A DNA stretch of 17,188 nt from CAYLUN01 sp964386865 (GTDB taxonomy: Bacteria; Verrucomicrobiota; Kiritimatiellia; RFP12; UBA1067), in assembly GCA_964386865.1 (NCBI GenBank), contig CAYLUN010000105.1, positions 1-17,188 of the forward strand. The letters are read 5' to 3'. A model generated the notes under the pieces. It worked only from the letters and a program-made list of their open reading frames with translations. It ran no database searches and was not told the DNA's origin. Numbering within the stretch: position 1 is the first letter of the stretch; every line of letters starts with the position of its first letter. The position numbers and the translations under genes are program-made. Positions 1 through 8,102 of this stretch are shown one piece after another.

Positions 1-62
1 GTACCCGGCAGCAGGTAAAGGACGGCGGCCATGACGGCGGCCACGCTCTGTTTGGTTATCAT
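1..62 (-). CDS. N-terminus of an exported protein (partial, runs off left edge)
   Basis: Reading the minus strand from an ATG at 62-60 gives an open frame to the window edge (20 complete codons). It begins MITKQSVAAV and continues through an Ala/Val/Leu-rich stretch ending LYLLPG. A basic N-terminus (Lys4) followed by a hydrophobic segment is the shape of a signal peptide. A purine-rich GGGGA lies about 8 bases upstream of the ATG. The gene follows the 373-aa secreted protein by only about 50 bp in the same direction, so it is probably the third member of a surface-protein operon. Nothing can be said of its function; a chance open frame of this length is possible. Confidence 0.5.
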   Translation of the reverse strand, partial: MITKQSVAAVMAAVLYLLPG

Positions 63-110
63 GATAAAGTCCCCGGAATCTCGACAAGGCAAGAGTCGTG
101 CGGAATGAGG

Positions 111-1232
111 TTATTGGGATACGCCAAACGGCACAAACGTGCTTATCATCGTGATTGTAAAGTGTTTTTCTGCCTTCCAGTTGTTCGGATCCGTATCCGG
201 CACAAACGCGACCGTTTCTCCTTTTCGCACCGGTAACGTAATGATTTCATAATGCGTGAAACCGTCAGCAGTCATATCGTTGATATGCTGTCCGCATCTC
301 ACTCTTCGTGTATCCGACCCGGGGCGTGTGAATGTGAAATCGCCGTAGGCTCTGGCAACGTCGTCATCGCCATCCACATTAAAATTCCAATATACGGACA
401 GCACGATAAACCCGTCCGTGACTGCCGAAGTCAGGTTCGTTTGCGAGTTTTTTTCGGTAGTGGAAAACGTGTTTGTGCTCGCCGAGCTTTTTATGTTTTG
501 GGAAGTAAACGCCTGAACGGGTCCGGCAAGAGTCGTCATGCCATTCACCGTCAGATTGGACACCGTCGCGTCGCCGGGCACCGTCAGATAGTCCACCTTC
601 GCGTTGCCGGGCACCGTCAGAGTGGCCACCGTCGCTTTGCCGGGCACGTTCAGACTCGGCACCTCCAGAACGCCCGCAGTATTCGCCGTCAGGGTGACGT
701 TTTTCGAAGGTTCGCCTACAATGACGCTCTCAGCCTCGACGCTCCCGGTGACTTTCACGCCCAATCTGACGTTCAGCTCTCCCGCAACGGTGAACCCGGC
801 GGAAGCCGACTTCACATCACCCGCCATCATGGCGTAGGGCACGGAGAGCAGCTGCTGGCGCGGGGCGATCTCGTCGCTGCCGGACACGGTCAAGCCCAGA
901 TAGATCGGCGAACAGTAGGCGACCGCCCCGCTCAGGTCATTGGTTATTGAATCATTCGGAGAAGCTGACAAGGCGACGCCGCTGTCGCTCAGCTCCACAT
1001 TGAACAGGCCGTTGGTATCCAACTGCACCGTATACTCGCGGCCCCATATAAGGTTGCCGGCGGTGGCCGCATCCCAAAGGCGGAACGCCACCTTCTTGGG
1101 CCCGCTGTTCAGCATCTCGCCCGACCCGCCGCGCAGCACGCCCTGATAGTTGAAGGTAGGCGGCACTACCGATTGCGCCGTCGCCATCATCGCACACGCC
1201 AGAAGCAACCCGACCCAGTATCCAGTTCTCAT
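111..1232 (-). CDS. Secreted collar/tail-fibre-like surface protein with 11-residue repeats
   Basis: A 373-aa exported protein of unknown function. I chose the ATG at 1232 because AAGGAG sits about 6 bases upstream; an in-frame ATG ten codons earlier lacks this and would put a charged leader before the signal peptide. Residues 1-20 form a signal peptide ending ATAQ. Residues 25-140 match, from memory, a module common in PVC and Bacteroidota surface proteins: an NYQGVL opening, FRLWDAATAG, a NGLFNVEL strand, and a closing PRQQLLSVPYA. Residues 194-237 are four 11-residue repeats of the form LTVPGxAxVxx, likely a beta-rich stalk. Residues 240-373 form a separate, Thr/Ser- and aromatic-rich C-terminal domain with a single visible Cys (C313). 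It lies downstream of the 577-aa secreted protein, so both may be co-transcribed and surface-displayed. No enzyme motif is visible. Confidence 0.85.
   Translation of the reverse strand: MRTGYWVGLLLACAMMATAQSVVPPTFNYQGVLRGGSGEMLNSGPKKVAFRLWDAATAGNLIWGREYTVQLDTNGLFNVELSDSGVALSASPNDSITNDLSGAVAYCSPIYLGLTVSGSDEIAPRQQLLSVPYAMMAGDVKSASAGFTVAGELNVRLGVKVTGSVEAESVIVGEPSKNVTLTANTAGVLEVPSLNVPGKATVATLTVPGNAKVDYLTVPGDATVSNLTVNGMTTLAGPVQAFTSQNIKSSASTNTFSTTEKNSQTNLTSAVTDGFIVLSVYWNFNVDGDDDVARAYGDFTFTRPGSDTRRVRCGQHINDMTADGFTHYEIITLPVRKGETVAFVPDTDPNNWKAEKHFTITMISTFVPFGVSQ
522..653 (-). repeat. Four 33-bp in-frame tandem repeats
   Basis: This part of the secreted protein gene repeats every 33 bases. On the plus strand GCCGGGCACCGTCAG recurs twice exactly and once with one change (GCCGGGCACGTTCAG). 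It encodes residues 194-237 as LNVPGKATVAT, LTVPGNAKVDY, LTVPGDATVSN and LTVNGMTTLAG. The first three units are close at DNA level and the fourth is diverged, which suggests recent unit duplication and possible length variation between strains. Confidence 0.85.
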
Positions 1233-1311
1233 CTTTGACTCCTTTTTCACTTTCTCAAACACTCTTAAAACTGCCCAAAAACGGGCGCATCGTCAATCAA
1301 CTGCGGACTCT

Positions 1312-1365
1312 GGTAGGGACGGTTCCCCGAACCGTCCGCGGACGCCTCGGGGAGGCGTCCCTACC
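1312..1365. repeat. 54-bp double-hairpin repeat with terminal inverted repeats
   Basis: The outer ends are a perfect 10-bp inverted repeat, GGTAGGGACG (1312-1321) and CGTCCCTACC (1356-1365). Inside are two perfect hairpins: GGACGGTT/AACCGTCC (1317-1324 with 1330-1337, 5-base loop) and GGACGCCTC/GAGGCGTCC (1340-1348 with 1352-1360, 3-base loop). It starts 11 bases downstream of the stop codon of the 577-aa secreted protein, between it and the next gene. It could act as an RNA stem that stops or stabilises the upstream message. There is no U-run, so a classical intrinsic terminator is unlikely. Its CCCTACC end is shared with hairpins near 13380 and 14215. Confidence 0.85.
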
Positions 1366-1376
1366 GTCCGCCGCAC

Positions 1377-3110
1377 CTACTCCAGCGAAAGGGCCCCGAC
1401 TTGGCTGATCCGCCGCAGCTCAAACGCGCCCTTCATCAGAATCGCACCCTCGCGCCGGAGGCCGTCCACCTGAAACTCAAGCTTGCCCGTGACCTTCTCG
1501 GACGGGTTCCACAAGACGCTGCCGCTACCTGCAGCAGGCGCGTTCGTCCAGGCCAGCGTAACCGTATTCGAAACCGAAAACAGCTCCGGCTTGATCGCCC
1601 CGATGTAGTTTTGCGGGTTGTCGCCGGTCGGCAGTTTCGTCTCGAATCTGGCATCCAGCCCGTCGTGGTCCGGATGGCAGGGATGGCGGAAGGGGTTCAC
1701 GGGGTCATCGGCGGCAATGGCGTAGGTGAAGCGCAGGTTCTTGCCGAACCCGCTCTGAGCGCCATAATACGCCTCGTCCCACGTGATGTCGTTGTTTTTC
1801 AAGCCGAAGGCCACCGAGCTAAGGCGCGCGCTCTTCACGCCGACCGGCACCTTCGCCTCATCCACATACAGGGAGGCATTCCAGGTGCCGTTGGTCTCCT
1901 CCGCGCCCGCGACGATCACGCGCTGCAGCAGACGGCAGCGCTTCTCGGCATCCACATGCAGGATCAGGCGGAACTCCAAGGTGCCCCCCGCCCTTGCGTC
2001 GGCCACGACCGTGCCGTCGGCCAGCACCTGGGACACCTGATTGAGGCTCGCCTGGCCCACCCAGAGCCCGGCAGGCCAGAGCGCATGGGCCGGGCCGTGC
2101 TCCGCCTCCAGCGGGATCTCAACCCGCCCCCCGGCCGCGTCCGTGCAAACCAGCAGGCCGCCGTAAGGCTGGTCGGCGATCATGTCGGTGCGGTCCACCG
2201 CCAGCGGGAAGGTCCACTCCTCGCCGTCCGCCAAGGTTCTCTGCACCGCGTTGGTCAGCGGCAGCCACCCCTCCAGATAGTCGAACACGTGCAGCACCGG
2301 CAACACCGGCACGCCCCCCGAGGGCGCGGTCGCCGAATTCGTCATGCTCAGGGTCACACTCAGCGGCGCGCCGTTCTCATTCTTCAGCCGCAAGGTCTGA
2401 TAGACGCTGTTCGATGGGAAATAGATCCCACCCGTGCCGGCCGGCGAGACTTTGACCGGGCCGGAAAACTCGGAGACCTTATCGCAGACGATGAAGTAAG
2501 CCTTGCCCGGGACGATCAAGGCCGTGTTCAAACTCTCGCCGGTTAAGCCTCCAACCCGTTCCGTCGCCAGCCTTATGCTGTTGGTCCCGCTCACCGTGTA
2601 AACGGCGAGTTTCGTCCAATTGAAGCCCGCCCCGGCCAGATAAGTTCCGAATTTCGCATTCCCGTTCTGGCGGAACCCGACCAAGTTGCACGCGTTCGTG
2701 CCCGGTATCCACTCGATCCGGGGCACCGCCGGACGTCCCGTCAGGTTACGCGTGCAGCCCACGCTCGCGAACATCAGATAGGAGTGACCCGCAAGCACGG
2801 CATTGAAGCCGTTGACCCCTGCCGGCACCCCCGGCGTCCACGTCAGAAACTCGTCGGCGATATTCACCGGCTCGTCGGGGCTCTCCGTAAAGCGCGCAAC
2901 CGACTGCTCCATGTTATAGAGACTGACGCTCGTGACCGGCCAGTCTCCGAAAACCTCCTCGCAGCTGGGATCTGCCGGCTCCACCTGCAGGTAGACCGCA
3001 TTCCAGCCTTTCGTCAGCGTGACCGTCTGCATGGCATACTGCCCATACCCAGCGACTGACAGCATGACCCAAAGAACACCTGCAACCCCCCACCGTTTGC
3101 AACCTTGCAT
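1377..3110 (-). CDS. Large secreted protein of unknown function (WNAVYLQVEP family)
   Basis: A 577-aa exported protein. The ATG at 3110 has AAGGAG 7 bases upstream. Residues 1-24 are a signal peptide (basic start, hydrophobic core, end near AGYGQ). The mature part opens with TLTKGWNAVYLQVEP (31-45). Later come a beta-rich, Ig-like middle (230-340), a GLWVGQASLNQVS segment (348-360), LILHVDAEKRCRLLQRV (382-398) and NPFRHPCHPDHDGLDARFE (472-490). I recall this combination from uncharacterised extracellular proteins of PVC bacteria; no catalytic site is evident. Several Cys residues (50, 119, 141, 209, 322, 392, 478) could form disulfides outside the cytoplasm. It appears to be the first gene of the leftward secreted-protein operon, with the promoter in the 395-bp region to its right. 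The family link is from memory and the function unknown. Confidence 0.85.
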   Translation of the reverse strand: MQGCKRWGVAGVLWVMLSVAGYGQYAMQTVTLTKGWNAVYLQVEPADPSCEEVFGDWPVTSVSLYNMEQSVARFTESPDEPVNIADEFLTWTPGVPAGVNGFNAVLAGHSYLMFASVGCTRNLTGRPAVPRIEWIPGTNACNLVGFRQNGNAKFGTYLAGAGFNWTKLAVYTVSGTNSIRLATERVGGLTGESLNTALIVPGKAYFIVCDKVSEFSGPVKVSPAGTGGIYFPSNSVYQTLRLKNENGAPLSVTLSMTNSATAPSGGVPVLPVLHVFDYLEGWLPLTNAVQRTLADGEEWTFPLAVDRTDMIADQPYGGLLVCTDAAGGRVEIPLEAEHGPAHALWPAGLWVGQASLNQVSQVLADGTVVADARAGGTLEFRLILHVDAEKRCRLLQRVIVAGAEETNGTWNASLYVDEAKVPVGVKSARLSSVAFGLKNNDITWDEAYYGAQSGFGKNLRFTYAIAADDPVNPFRHPCHPDHDGLDARFETKLPTGDNPQNYIGAIKPELFSVSNTVTLAWTNAPAAGSGSVLWNPSEKVTGKLEFQVDGLRREGAILMKGAFELRRISQVGALSLE

Positions 3111-3309
3111 CGCCTCACTCCTTCTGGAATTCGAACTCGAGCTGGCATCCCGTAGCCGTCAAACACGTCACCGGCATCGCATGACGCTAGCGGGGGTCAA
3201 GAGGTCTAAGATTTCTTTAGACACTCTTATCGAACCGAATATCAAATAACATACTCGCAAATAGGACTAAAGTCCAATATCATTTTTCATTCTATTCACC
3301 GCCAGATGC

Positions 3310-3365
3310 CCTGCATACGGGAGGGCCGGATTTCACCCCGGCCAAATGAAACCGACCTTTGCAGG
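3310..3365 (-). other. Nested stem-loop element upstream of the secreted operon
   Basis: An outer 6-bp inverted repeat CCTGCA/TGCAGG (3310-3315 with 3360-3365) encloses a 6-bp hairpin GGCCGG/CCGGCC (3324-3329 with 3338-3343). On the minus strand the inner loop reads GGTGAAAT. A TTTCA/TGAAA pairing offers an alternative fold. It could be a transcribed leader structure or a dispersed repeat. No known riboswitch consensus is complete. Confidence 0.4.
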
Positions 3366-3419
3366 ACAGCCGATGTTTCCGGACACGCGGAAGGGCGTGC
3401 GACATCCATTTTGTCCCCT

Positions 3420-3450
3420 CCCTCGCCCTCTGGAGCGTGAGGGGTGAGGG
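3420..3450. repeat. Imperfect hairpin repeat (CCCTCGCCCTC / GAGGGGTGAGGG)
   Basis: Arms CCCTCGCCCTC (3420-3430) and GAGGGGTGAGGG (3439-3450) pair with one bulge around a short loop, about 55 bp downstream of the histidine kinase stop. There is no U-run, so it is a weak candidate for a transcript 3' end and could equally be a dispersed intergenic palindrome. Confidence 0.4.
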
Positions 3451-3505
3451 TTACGGGCTCTACCCGCGTTAGACCCGGTGTCGTTCATCGTGCGCGCGGC
3501 ACCCT

Positions 3506-6500
3506 TCAGGTCGTTTCCGCGCGCCGCTCGCCGAGTGCCGAGCGAAGCGCGCTGGCGAGATCCCGGAGCGAAAGCGGCTTCGCCAGGCGCACCGCGCCGG
3601 CGCCCCTGCCATCCGTCTCAACAAACTCCGCCGTCGTGTACCCCGTGATCAGGATGGTCTTCACGTTTGGACGCTCGAGTAAAAGGCGGGCTTGGAGTTC
3701 GCCTCCGCTCATGCCGGGCATGGCCATATCGGAAAGCAGCAGCTCGATCGGGCCACTGTGCTCGCGTGCCAGGCGGAGCGCCATTTCGGGCCCGTCGGCC
3801 ACCAGCACGGTGTAACCCAGCCGTCTGAGGTGGGCGGCCATGGTTACGCGGATACTCTTTTCGTCATCGACGACCAGGATCGTTTCGCTGCCGCCCGGCG
3901 GTGGTTCGGCGTCCGTGAGGGGAGCGGCCCCTGTCTCGGGGCAGCCGAGAGCTGGCAGATAGATTCCGAACGTTGTGCCCGCGCCCAATGCGCTATCGAC
4001 CTGGATGAAGCCGTCGGACTGTTTCACGATGCCATAGACCGTGGCCAGCCCCAGCCCGGTGCCGCGCCCCACGCCCTTGGTCGTGAAGAAGGGCTCGAAG
4101 GCATGGGCCAGCGTATCGGCATCCATGCCGCAGCCGGTATCGGCCACCGTCAGCAGCACATACGCGCCAGGCGCCATTCCCGGCAGTCCGGCGCAGGCCA
4201 TCTCGTCCATTTCCGCGTTATGCGTGGCGATGGCGATGCGTCCGTTGCCCGCGACGGCGTCCGCCGCGTTGACACAGAGGTTAGCCACGACCTGGTCTAT
4301 GTGCGAGGGATCGGCGTTCACGATACGCAGGCTGGCGGCGGGCGACCAGGTCAGATCGATGCGCTCGCCGATCAGACGCCTCAGCATCTTCAGCATGCTC
4401 CCGATCTGATCATTCAGATCCAGTGCCTTGGGCTGCGCAACCTGCTTGCGGGCAAACGTGAGCAGTTGTCGAACGAGATCGGCCGAGCGATTGGCCCCGG
4501 CCGTGATCTCGTCGAGCCAGGGCTGGAGCGGATGGTCCGCGGTCAGTTGCTCGCGGCATAGATCGGTGTAGCCCATGATGCCCATGAGCAGGTTGTTGAA
4601 ATCGTGCGCCACCCCGCCGGCGAGGCGGCCGACGGACTCCATCTTCTGCGCGTGGAGAAACTGGGCTTGCAGTTTGTCCTGCTCGGCCTCGGTCTGCCTC
4701 AGTTCGGTGAGGTCGATATCGATGCAGAACAGTTCGGGTTCCTGCCCCGGCAGTTGCACAAGGGCGTGAGACGAATAGACCGGAATCAGCGAGCCGTCCT
4801 TGCGCATCAGTTCCACTTCGGCGGCCGGTAGCGCCTCGCGGGTCTCGACCATCCTGCCGATCAATGCCCTCACGTTGTCGCGCATGGCGGGCGGGATGAT
4901 CAGATTCAGCAGGTTTTGGGCAAGCGCTTCCTCCGCGGTGTAGCCGTAGAAGGCTTCCGACGCGCGGTTCCAGTAGCGCACCGTGCCGTCCAGCGCATAA
5001 CCTTGCACCGCCACCGTGGGCACATTCAGCAGAAGTTCCTTGAAGCGCATGTCACTCGCCTTCAGCGCTTCCTCGGCCTGCTTGCGCTCGGTGATGTCCC
5101 TCGAAACGCCAACGAAGTACATGAACGAGCCATCGCCGGCGTAGACGGGCGTCATGCCGGCTTCGTGCCAGCGCCAGGATCCGTCGGCGTGCCCGACCCG
5201 GTACTCGGGGCCGGGCAAGGCGGTTCGGGCCTCAAAGACCCTCGCCACATACGCTTCGCAGGCGGCGAGATCGTCGGGATGCACGAACGGCTGAAACGCC
5301 TGGCCCACCATATCGGACGGTTCATAGCCGAGCCTCGTCTTCCACGAAGGTGACGCATAGGAGAGGACGCCATCGGATTTCAGCGTCCAGATCAGATCAT
5401 ACGAATAATCCACGAGAAAGCGGAAGCGTGTCTCGCTTTCGCGCAACGCCTCCTCGGCCCGCTTGCGCTCGGTGACGTCCTGCTTGGCGCCGATCATGCG
5501 TATAGCCCGGCCAGCCTCGTCACGCAGGAGGTTCCCGCGATCCACGACGTGCGCGTAGGTGCCGTCGGCCTTGAGGAAGCGGTACTCGCCGTTCCAGCGG
5601 TCTGTGCCGGGATCGCGGACGGCGGCATGGAACGTCTCGTACACCCGCTGGCGGTCTTCAGTGTGGATGCGGTCTACCCACCAAGCCACGGTCTGCGGTG
5701 CCGCGACAATGTCCGTCCAGCCGAACGCGGCGGCTCCAGTCTCGCTCCACCGCTGGGCGTCGTTGGCGATATCCCAGTCCCAGACCACATCGTTGGTCGC
5801 CTTCAGCGCCAGGCGCAGCCGCTCTTCGCTGTATGCCAACCGCCCCAGCAGCTCGTCCCGCTGAGCCAGGGCCCGTGCCAGCCTGATGTTGCCGTAGCTC
5901 AAGTCCGAGATCTGCCGGGCCAGGGCGGCGAAGAAGTTCATGGCGCTCGCGACCCGTTCCCGGCTCCAGCGCGGCAAGCGGTCCAGTGCCCCCAGATAGG
6001 CGGCCTCGTCAAAGCCGTATTTCAGAGCCTGTTGGCGGAAAACATCCCGCTCAGGCTCCTCGCCTTCGAACAGGAACTGGCCGATGAACAAGTTCCCCAC
6101 ATGGCGGTCGCCCAGCATGACGGGCGTGGCCATGTCCCACATATTGTTCCTACAGTGGTAGAGCTTAAACGTGCCCGGCTTGACGCCCGACGACAGGACC
6201 GTGTCGCTCTCGACGCAGTTCCGGCACGTTTCAGGATGGCTCCGGTGGAACCCGGTGCAGATTTCCTGCCAGCCTGCGGCCACGAGAATCCGTCCCTCGA
6301 TGTCGAGCAGGGCCGTGCACATGCCCGTCAGGCCGTGGAAGTCGTCCATCATACGCTGGATGGCGGGCACATCGAGCACGTCGTCGAGAGACAGGTCGCC
6401 GATATCGCCCTCCGGCGCAAACAAGGCGTTCAGCTTCGCGCGCACACGGGAGTCGGCCTCGCGGAGCCGGGCTTGCAGCTCGATTTTATGCAGCGCGAAC

Positions 6501-7048
6501 CCAAGGTCGTCGGCCACTTCGTCGAACAGGCTCTGCTCTTCGGCATCGTGCGCGAACCCCGCAGGCACGGAGACCGCCAAGATGCCGTACGTCCTGCCCT
6601 CGAACGCCAGCCGCCGCGTGAACCCCGCGCGTCCGCCGTACTCGCGCGCCAGCGGACAGTCGGCGCACTCCGCGCTCGGGTTGCGCACGACGATCGTCGC
6701 ATCCTCATCCAAAGCCTGCCGCATGCAGGCGGAGAACGCACCGCGCGCCAGCCGCTGGCGCAGCACGTCGAACTGGCCCTCGAACCCTGCGGCCGCCGTC
6801 GCGGCAACGGTGCGCCCGTCACCGTCGAGCAGGGCGATCCAGGCATTGTGGTAACAACGCTCCTCGGTCAGGCTCCCGCAGGCCCGCTCAATCAGCCGCT
6901 GCGGATCCTCCTCGTGGACGATCACCTGGTTGACGTTGCGCACCGCGCGCAGAACGCTCGCCACGCGCATCTCGCACGCGGCGGACGCCTTCTCCCTGAC
7001 GCCGCGCGACCCCGCCGTGAGCCGCCTCTTCCCATTGGGGTTTCCCAT
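3506..7048 (-). CDS. Hybrid sensor histidine kinase: GAF-PocR-PAS-PAS-PAS-HisKA-HATPase-receiver
   Basis: About 1180 aa from the ATG at 7048 (GGAAGGA roughly 10 bases upstream); a TTG at 7078 would add ten residues. Positions below count from that TTG. Domains: GAF-like (about 45-205, with CADCPLA at 138-144); PocR-type sensor (about 233-400, with FHRSHPETCRNC at 277-288); three PAS domains (about 420-538, 549-668, 677-797); HisKA with phospho-acceptor His825 in GGVAHDFNNL; ATPase with Asn937, DTGCGM (980-985) and GTGLGLA; C-terminal receiver with Asp1071/1072, phospho-acceptor Asp1117 and Lys1167. No signal peptide or membrane segment, so it should sense a cytoplasmic signal. PocR domains are linked to sensing small organic compounds; the ligand here is unknown. 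No DNA-binding regulator is adjacent, so the attached receiver may pass phosphate to a distant partner. The AT-rich stretch at 7095-7125 probably contains its promoter. Confidence 0.93.
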   Translation of the reverse strand: MGNPNGKRRLTAGSRGVREKASAACEMRVASVLRAVRNVNQVIVHEEDPQRLIERACGSLTEERCYHNAWIALLDGDGRTVAATAAAGFEGQFDVLRQRLARGAFSACMRQALDEDATIVVRNPSAECADCPLAREYGGRAGFTRRLAFEGRTYGILAVSVPAGFAHDAEEQSLFDEVADDLGFALHKIELQARLREADSRVRAKLNALFAPEGDIGDLSLDDVLDVPAIQRMMDDFHGLTGMCTALLDIEGRILVAAGWQEICTGFHRSHPETCRNCVESDTVLSSGVKPGTFKLYHCRNNMWDMATPVMLGDRHVGNLFIGQFLFEGEEPERDVFRQQALKYGFDEAAYLGALDRLPRWSRERVASAMNFFAALARQISDLSYGNIRLARALAQRDELLGRLAYSEERLRLALKATNDVVWDWDIANDAQRWSETGAAAFGWTDIVAAPQTVAWWVDRIHTEDRQRVYETFHAAVRDPGTDRWNGEYRFLKADGTYAHVVDRGNLLRDEAGRAIRMIGAKQDVTERKRAEEALRESETRFRFLVDYSYDLIWTLKSDGVLSYASPSWKTRLGYEPSDMVGQAFQPFVHPDDLAACEAYVARVFEARTALPGPEYRVGHADGSWRWHEAGMTPVYAGDGSFMYFVGVSRDITERKQAEEALKASDMRFKELLLNVPTVAVQGYALDGTVRYWNRASEAFYGYTAEEALAQNLLNLIIPPAMRDNVRALIGRMVETREALPAAEVELMRKDGSLIPVYSSHALVQLPGQEPELFCIDIDLTELRQTEAEQDKLQAQFLHAQKMESVGRLAGGVAHDFNNLLMGIMGYTDLCREQLTADHPLQPWLDEITAGANRSADLVRQLLTFARKQVAQPKALDLNDQIGSMLKMLRRLIGERIDLTWSPAASLRIVNADPSHIDQVVANLCVNAADAVAGNGRIAIATHNAEMDEMACAGLPGMAPGAYVLLTVADTGCGMDADTLAHAFEPFFTTKGVGRGTGLGLATVYGIVKQSDGFIQVDSALGAGTTFGIYLPALGCPETGAAPLTDAEPPPGGSETILVVDDEKSIRVTMAAHLRRLGYTVLVADGPEMALRLAREHSGPIELLLSDMAMPGMSGGELQARLLLERPNVKTILITGYTTAEFVETDGRGAGAVRLAKPLSLRDLASALRSALGERRAETT

Positions 7049-7178
7049 ATCTGTGGAATCCTTCCGGCCGACGCCCAACGCGTACGTTCAAGCAAACCAT
7101 ACAGAATATTTACATATAGTACCCGAAGCCGGACACACGCGTCAAGGGCCCCGTTCGCACATCCAGATTGCAGCTATT

Positions 7179-8099
7179 CTAGCCATTCTTCAAGCGGACA
7201 TCGAGCTGCGGGAACGGGATCTCGATGCCGTTCTTGTCAAAGGCCTCTTTCACGGCCTGATTGACCGCGAAGTGTACCGTCCAATAGTCGGCGGGTCTGG
7301 TCCACGGGCGCAGCACCAGGTTCACGGCCGAATCGCCCATCGAGATCACTTCGGCGATGGGCGCGGGGTCGGCGAGCACCAGCGGATGGGCACGCAGCAC
7401 CTCCAGCGCGACGCGCCGAGCTTTGCCGATGTCGGCCCCGTAGGCGATGCTGGCTGCGATCTCCACGCGGCGGCGGTCCATGGCCGTATAGTTGGTGATC
7501 GGCGTACCCCAGATGACCTTGTTGGGAACCATGACCTTCTTGTAGTCGGCGGTCGTCAGGGTGGCGGCCATCATGTTCAGCTCCATCACGGTGCCTTCGA
7601 CGCCGCCCGCCGAAACGTAGTCGCCCACTTTGAACGGCTGGTTGAGCGCGATCATCATGCCGGCGGCGAGGTTGCCGAGGGACTCCTGGAAGGCGAAGCC
7701 GAGGATGAACCCGGTGACGCCCAAGCCCGCGATCAGCGGAGCGATGTTGATGCCGAGCCGCTGCGCCACAATCATGAGCAGCAGCGCCCAGCACGTCTTG
7801 TGAACCACGCTGCAGATGAACGTCTGCAGCAGCACGTTAACGCGCCCGCTCCGCTGAAGGGCCTTGTGCGCGGAGAGGGTGACTAGGCGGATGGCTCGCG
7901 CGCCGATCAGCAGCAGGAGCAGGGCGACCACCACGTTCACCACGAAGGACGCGCCGTTCTCGGCCAGCCATTTCAGCGCAGCGTCGAGCATGGCCCGGCC
8001 GCTCCCCACCTCGGCGGCCAGAACATTCGTCATGTCTGCCACCGGCTTCTGCAACGCCGCCGTCACGACGGCCCCCGTCTCTTGCGCCAATGCGGTCAT
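7179..8099 (-). CDS. MscS-family mechanosensitive ion channel
   Basis: A 306-aa inner-membrane channel, close to E. coli MscS in size (286 aa). After an N-terminal amphipathic region come a first membrane helix (about 48-72), a second (about 93-117) and the pore-lining third helix (about 118-150). The third contains the Gly/Ala-patterned GLGVTGFILGFAFQESLGN typical of the MscS pore. The beta domain follows (NQPFKVGDYV, VPN at 191-193), and the C-terminal FDKNGIEIPFPQ matches the family's usual ending. In the family, such channels open under membrane tension and release solutes in osmotic downshock. The ATG at 8099 has AGGATAGAGG just upstream, inside the last codons of the reductase gene. The two genes are 3 bp apart and so co-transcribed. 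Confidence 0.93.
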   Translation of the reverse strand: MTALAQETGAVVTAALQKPVADMTNVLAAEVGSGRAMLDAALKWLAENGASFVVNVVVALLLLLIGARAIRLVTLSAHKALQRSGRVNVLLQTFICSVVHKTCWALLLMIVAQRLGINIAPLIAGLGVTGFILGFAFQESLGNLAAGMMIALNQPFKVGDYVSAGGVEGTVMELNMMAATLTTADYKKVMVPNKVIWGTPITNYTAMDRRRVEIAASIAYGADIGKARRVALEVLRAHPLVLADPAPIAEVISMGDSAVNLVLRPWTRPADYWTVHFAVNQAVKEAFDKNGIEIPFPQLDVRLKNG

Positions 8100-8102
8100 C
8101 CT

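Larger units (their letters stand above)
3111..3505. other. 395-bp intergenic region with promoter-like and structured elements
   Basis: This gap lies between the stop of the histidine kinase (3506) and the start of the secreted operon (3110), both leftward, so it should hold the kinase 3' end and the operon promoter. Positions 3200-3300 are clearly AT-richer than the surroundings. That stretch contains a 6-bp inverted repeat GTCTAA/TTAGAC (3204-3209 with 3217-3222) and a 5-bp palindrome GGACT/AGTCC (3264-3268 with 3271-3275), either of which could be an operator. A weak minus-strand promoter candidate is TTGGAC (3277-3272) with TATGTT (3253-3248) at 18-bp spacing. I see no small gene here. 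Confidence 0.55.

Noticed and set aside
1401..2546. 381-codon plus-strand frame opposite the 577-aa secreted protein
   Set aside because: No signal, motif or ribosome site; Arg/His/Gln-rich shadow composition.
3310..3365. Cobalamin-type riboswitch, because the minus strand reads GGTGAAATCC
   Set aside because: The flanking B12-box and the conserved CCCGCCACTG-like segment are missing, and the downstream genes are surface proteins with no cobalamin link.
5549..7264. 571-codon open frame on the plus strand opposite the histidine kinase
   Set aside because: It is an antisense shadow. The minus-strand frame has a full set of kinase domains with all catalytic residues, while this frame encodes low-complexity Arg/Ala/Val/Pro/Gln sequence with no motif.
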